Positions 7,328 to 9,220 of a DNA stretch of 9,220 nt are shown one piece after another. This DNA is from Acetofilamentum sp. (GTDB lineage: Bacteria > Bacteroidota > Bacteroidia > Bacteroidales > JAFGXI01). Every line of letters starts with the position of its first letter. Positions within the stretch are counted from its first letter, which is position 1. The stretch covers positions 1 through 9,220 of the forward strand of contig DYOK01000104.1 of NCBI GenBank assembly GCA_020720565.1, written 5' to 3'. Both the position numbers and the translations under genes were made by a program. A model generated the notes under the pieces. The model was given only the letters and a program-made list of their open reading frames with translations, had not been told where the DNA came from and did not search any database.

Positions 7328-7364
7328 GTTAAACGAGGCAATTGGCATTAACCCCTTCACCGTA

Positions 7365-7928
7365 ATGACTAAGGAGTACACATATTATATTCAGAATTTT
7401 AGTCATCCATGTTGTCTTAAATGGCTTAAACACGTTTTGGAAAAATCGGGGATACAGGTCTTGGCTATCGATTTTGGAAAAGTTGTGGTGCTTAGCGAAT
7501 CGACAGAGGAAGTCGAAAAAATAATTAAAAACGAGGGTTTTGCACTGATAATCGATAAAAACTTACAAAAAGTCGAAGCCATAAAGTTAGCCGTTTTTGA
7601 GTTGGTTCAGTTGCAATCGAATCAAAACTCAATTATTCAAAAGTCGGAGTATTTAATCGAAAAATTGGGAATGTCCCACATTCAGATGTCCAAGTTGTTT
7701 TCGAAATATGAACCCATCACGCTTGAAAAATTTATTATCAAACAAAAAATTGAAAAAATCAAACAATTGATTATCAGCGACGAATTAACCCTTTCGGAGA
7801 TAGCTTATCGGATGGACTACAGCTCGGTACAACATTTATCGATGCAGTTTAAAAAAGAAACAGGAGAAACATTTTCCGAATTTAAAGCGCAATTTTCAAA
7901 AAATGTCGATGAAAATGAAATGGTTTAA
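7365..7928 (+). CDS. AraC-type regulator with degenerate HMA-like N-terminal domain
   Basis: Predicted 187-residue cytoplasmic transcription factor. The ATG at 7365 is chosen because the protein then begins with a beta strand leading to the metal-loop position; the frame is open to a TTG at 7326. Residues about 4-70 resemble the ferredoxin-like heavy-metal-associated (HMA) fold found ahead of AraC domains in many Bacteroidota regulators. The usual CxxC loop reads NFSHPCCLKWL, so the first Cys is His14, the second is Cys17, and Cys16 is extra. Residues about 95-176 are a complete AraC DNA-binding domain: a weaker first helix-turn-helix (YLIEKLGMSHIQMSKLFSKYE), the linker helix KFIIKQKIEKIKQLI, and a canonical second helix-turn-helix (LTLSEIAYRMDYSSVQHLSMQFKKETG). 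The stop lies 20 bases inside the glucosaminidase gene, so the two are probably co-transcribed and translationally coupled. Targets and ligand are unknown. Confidence 0.88.
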   Translation: MTKEYTYYIQNFSHPCCLKWLKHVLEKSGIQVLAIDFGKVVVLSESTEEVEKIIKNEGFALIIDKNLQKVEAIKLAVFELVQLQSNQNSIIQKSEYLIEKLGMSHIQMSKLFSKYEPITLEKFIIKQKIEKIKQLIISDELTLSEIAYRMDYSSVQHLSMQFKKETGETFSEFKAQFSKNVDENEMV

Positions 7929-8826
7929 TTGCTTGATATTAATGTCTTGGACTTACTTGAGTTCAGCTCAAATCACCCCTCAGCAATATATCGAAACCTA
8001 TCAACAAATTGCCGTCGACGAAATGCAGCGAACTGGAATACCAGCCAGCATTACCTTGGCTCAAGGCATCTTAGAGTCTGGCAATGGCAATTCTACTTTG
8101 GCGGTTAAAGCACGAAACCACTTTGGAATCAAATGCCATCAAACGTGGAAAGGGCCCACATTTACACAAGACGATGACGAAAAAAACGAGTGTTTTCGAA
8201 AATATAAACATGCAGAAGATTCGTATAGAGACCATTCCGATTTTTTGCTTAACGGAAAACGATATGCTTTTTTGTTTGAGTATGGCCCAACAGAGTATAA
8301 AAAATGGGCTCATGGTTTAAAAAAAGCGGGCTACGCCACGAATCCACAATACGCCCATCGTTTAATCGACTTAATCGAAAAACACGAGCTGCATCGATTC
8401 GATTTAGGGCAATTGGCACAAAAAAAGTCCACCGACGTTGCCAAACCAAAGCATGGTGACAGTAAAATGAATTTAGCCATTCAGATAGGACACGAACCTA
8501 AAACAGAAAATGGGGTGTTATACGTGGTGGCTAAAACAAGCGATTCATACGAAAGTTTAACCCAAGAATTGGGTTTGTGGAGATGGGAGCTCTACAAATA
8601 TAACGATGTATCGGAAGGCACAGTTCTTAAAAAAGGACAGCGGGTTTATTTAAGACCAAAAAAAAATAAATCGTCGCGTCAAATGTTTGAATATACTGTT
8701 CAAAAAAACGAGAGTTTGTGGGAGGTTTCGCAGAAGTTGGGCATCAAGCTTAAAAAATTGGCCAAACGAAATCATCTTAACCCCGAAGCGGATTTAAAGA
8801 CAGGGGTGGTATTAAAAACGCGGTAA
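7909..8826 (+). CDS. Secreted glucosaminidase (GH73-like) with two C-terminal LysM-like domains
   Basis: Predicted 305-residue peptidoglycan hydrolase that would cleave N-acetylglucosaminyl bonds in the cell wall. In-frame ATGs at 7903, 7909 and 7915 all lie inside the upstream gene; 7909 gives a signal peptide (MKMKWFNCLILMSWTYLSSA, cleavage before Gln21). The glucosaminidase domain (PF01832-like) covers about 23-164: ITLAQGILESGNGNS carries the predicted catalytic Glu56, followed by NHFGIKCHQTWKG, FRKYKHAEDSYRDHSDFL and the conserved KKAGYATNPQYAHRLI. A linker (about 166-198) leads to two LysM-like units: about 203-249 (LYVVAKTSDSYESLTQELGL, GQRVYLRP), which is divergent, and about 259-305 (FEYTVQKNESLWEVSQKLGI, LKTGVVLKTR), which is closer to consensus. 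These should hold the enzyme on glycan strands. FlgJ-type flagellar function is unlikely because no flagellar genes are visible; septum or general wall remodelling is the better inference. The overlap with the AraC-type gene suggests shared control. Confidence 0.93.
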   Translation: MKMKWFNCLILMSWTYLSSAQITPQQYIETYQQIAVDEMQRTGIPASITLAQGILESGNGNSTLAVKARNHFGIKCHQTWKGPTFTQDDDEKNECFRKYKHAEDSYRDHSDFLLNGKRYAFLFEYGPTEYKKWAHGLKKAGYATNPQYAHRLIDLIEKHELHRFDLGQLAQKKSTDVAKPKHGDSKMNLAIQIGHEPKTENGVLYVVAKTSDSYESLTQELGLWRWELYKYNDVSEGTVLKKGQRVYLRPKKNKSSRQMFEYTVQKNESLWEVSQKLGIKLKKLAKRNHLNPEADLKTGVVLKTR

Positions 8827-8878
8827 AAAACGATACAATATCAATTAAGTACATAGAATAATACAATGTCGTTTTTTA
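8824..8878 (+). terminator. Weak terminator candidate after the glucosaminidase gene
   Basis: TAAAAAACGA (8824-8833, beginning with the stop codon) is the exact inverse complement of TCGTTTTTTA (8869-8878), with a 35-base loop. The right arm supplies a run of six T. The long loop makes it a poor classical terminator, but the position and T-run fit the 3' end of this transcript. No better hairpin was found before 9005. Confidence 0.4.
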
Positions 8879-9004
8879 TTAAGCTACGAGATTGAAAAAT
8901 TGTCAGTTACCAAATCAGGAAATGGGTTGTATTTCTTAATTATACCGAAAGAACAACTGTAATACTGCATTACGCATTATCGGAACCAGACCATTAAATT
9001 CGAT

Positions 9005-9220
9005 TTATTCCTTCACAATTTTTGCGGTAAATAATTCTTTATCGGTTTGAATTAAAACCACATACATGCCATGGTTTAAGTCGGACAAATCAATTTCGAT
9101 ATTAGAATTGTTGTCGGATATTTGATGGCTGACCATTGTTTTACCGGCGAGATCCGTAATTTCGACATTTTTTATCGCCGATTGTTTATTGACAATGCTC
9201 AATTTATCGCTTACGGGGTT
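9005..9220 (-). CDS. C-terminal end of a T9SS cargo protein (type A sorting domain), cut by window edge
   Basis: The visible 71 residues are the C-terminus of a leftward gene whose start lies beyond 9220. The frame is open to the edge and begins NPVSDKLSIVN; the TTG at 9202 is not the true start. The segment matches the T9SS type A C-terminal sorting domain: the NP-x-SD-x-L opening, VEITDLAGK, SNIEIDLSDLNHGMYVVLIQT and the terminal TAKIVKE. Such domains direct proteins through the type IX secretion system to the surface or medium and are normally removed on export. The cargo domain is outside the window, so its activity is unknown. A T9SS must be encoded elsewhere in this genome. Confidence 0.9.
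   Translation of the reverse strand, partial: NPVSDKLSIVNKQSAIKNVEITDLAGKTMVSHQISDNNSNIEIDLSDLNHGMYVVLIQTDKELFTAKIVKE

Larger units (their letters stand above)
7005..7364. other. Divergent intergenic region, AT-rich
   Basis: This 360-base gap separates the leftward unknown secreted protein from the rightward regulator and holds a promoter candidate for each side (7062-7091 and 7254-7285). Between them, 7092-7253 is very AT-rich with several T-runs and A-runs. I found no convincing small gene or strong hairpin there. No TCGA tetranucleotide occurs in it, unlike the coding regions. Confidence 0.7.

Noticed and set aside
8959..8973. GTAAT-ACTGC-ATTAC hairpin downstream of the T9SS cargo gene on the minus strand.
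   Set aside because: A 5-bp AT-rich stem without an adjacent T-run; not convincing as a terminator.

Overview
The window looks like an ordinary chromosomal stretch of a Bacteroidota (Bacteroidetes) bacterium; I cannot place it below phylum level. The evidence is: an OmpA-family protein built from TPR, PD40 propeller, carboxypeptidase-regulatory-like and OmpA_C parts; a C-terminal type IX secretion (T9SS) sorting domain at the right edge; a large AsmA-like protein of the Bacteroidota type; an HMA-AraC regulator of a type common in this phylum; AT-rich DNA; start codons without Shine-Dalgarno sequences; and promoter candidates of the phylum's TTTG / TAnnTTTG form. I saw no phage, insertion sequence, CRISPR array, tRNA or rRNA.

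Layout. Positions 1-7004 carry three leftward genes. From upstream to downstream these are a secreted protein of unknown function (5436-7004) with its own promoter and a good intrinsic terminator; an AsmA-family inner-membrane-anchored protein (2269-5154) with a long hendecad-repeat helical tail; and a TPR/PD40/OmpA_C envelope protein (16-2070) whose short leader holds a perfect 15-bp hairpin. Positions 7005-7364 are a divergent promoter region. Rightward from it run an HMA-like/AraC-type regulator (7365-7928) and, overlapping it by 20 bases, a secreted GH73-type glucosaminidase with two LysM-like domains (7909-8826), followed by a weak terminator candidate. The right edge (9005-9220) holds the 3' end of a leftward gene for a T9SS cargo protein.

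How the genes fit together. Every gene except the AraC-type regulator encodes a predicted envelope or exported protein. The OmpA_C domain and the glucosaminidase/LysM protein both act on or bind peptidoglycan, AsmA-like proteins are implicated in envelope lipid homeostasis, and the T9SS exports the edge protein. The closest link is the overlapping regulator-glucosaminidase pair, which implies co-transcription. I see no proof of one dedicated new system. The best leads are the hairpin in the ompA-like leader, the hendecad tail of the AsmA-like protein, the HPCC variant of the HMA metal motif beside a cell-wall hydrolase, the unassigned propeller-like secreted protein, and a strong TCGA enrichment confined almost entirely to coding DNA.
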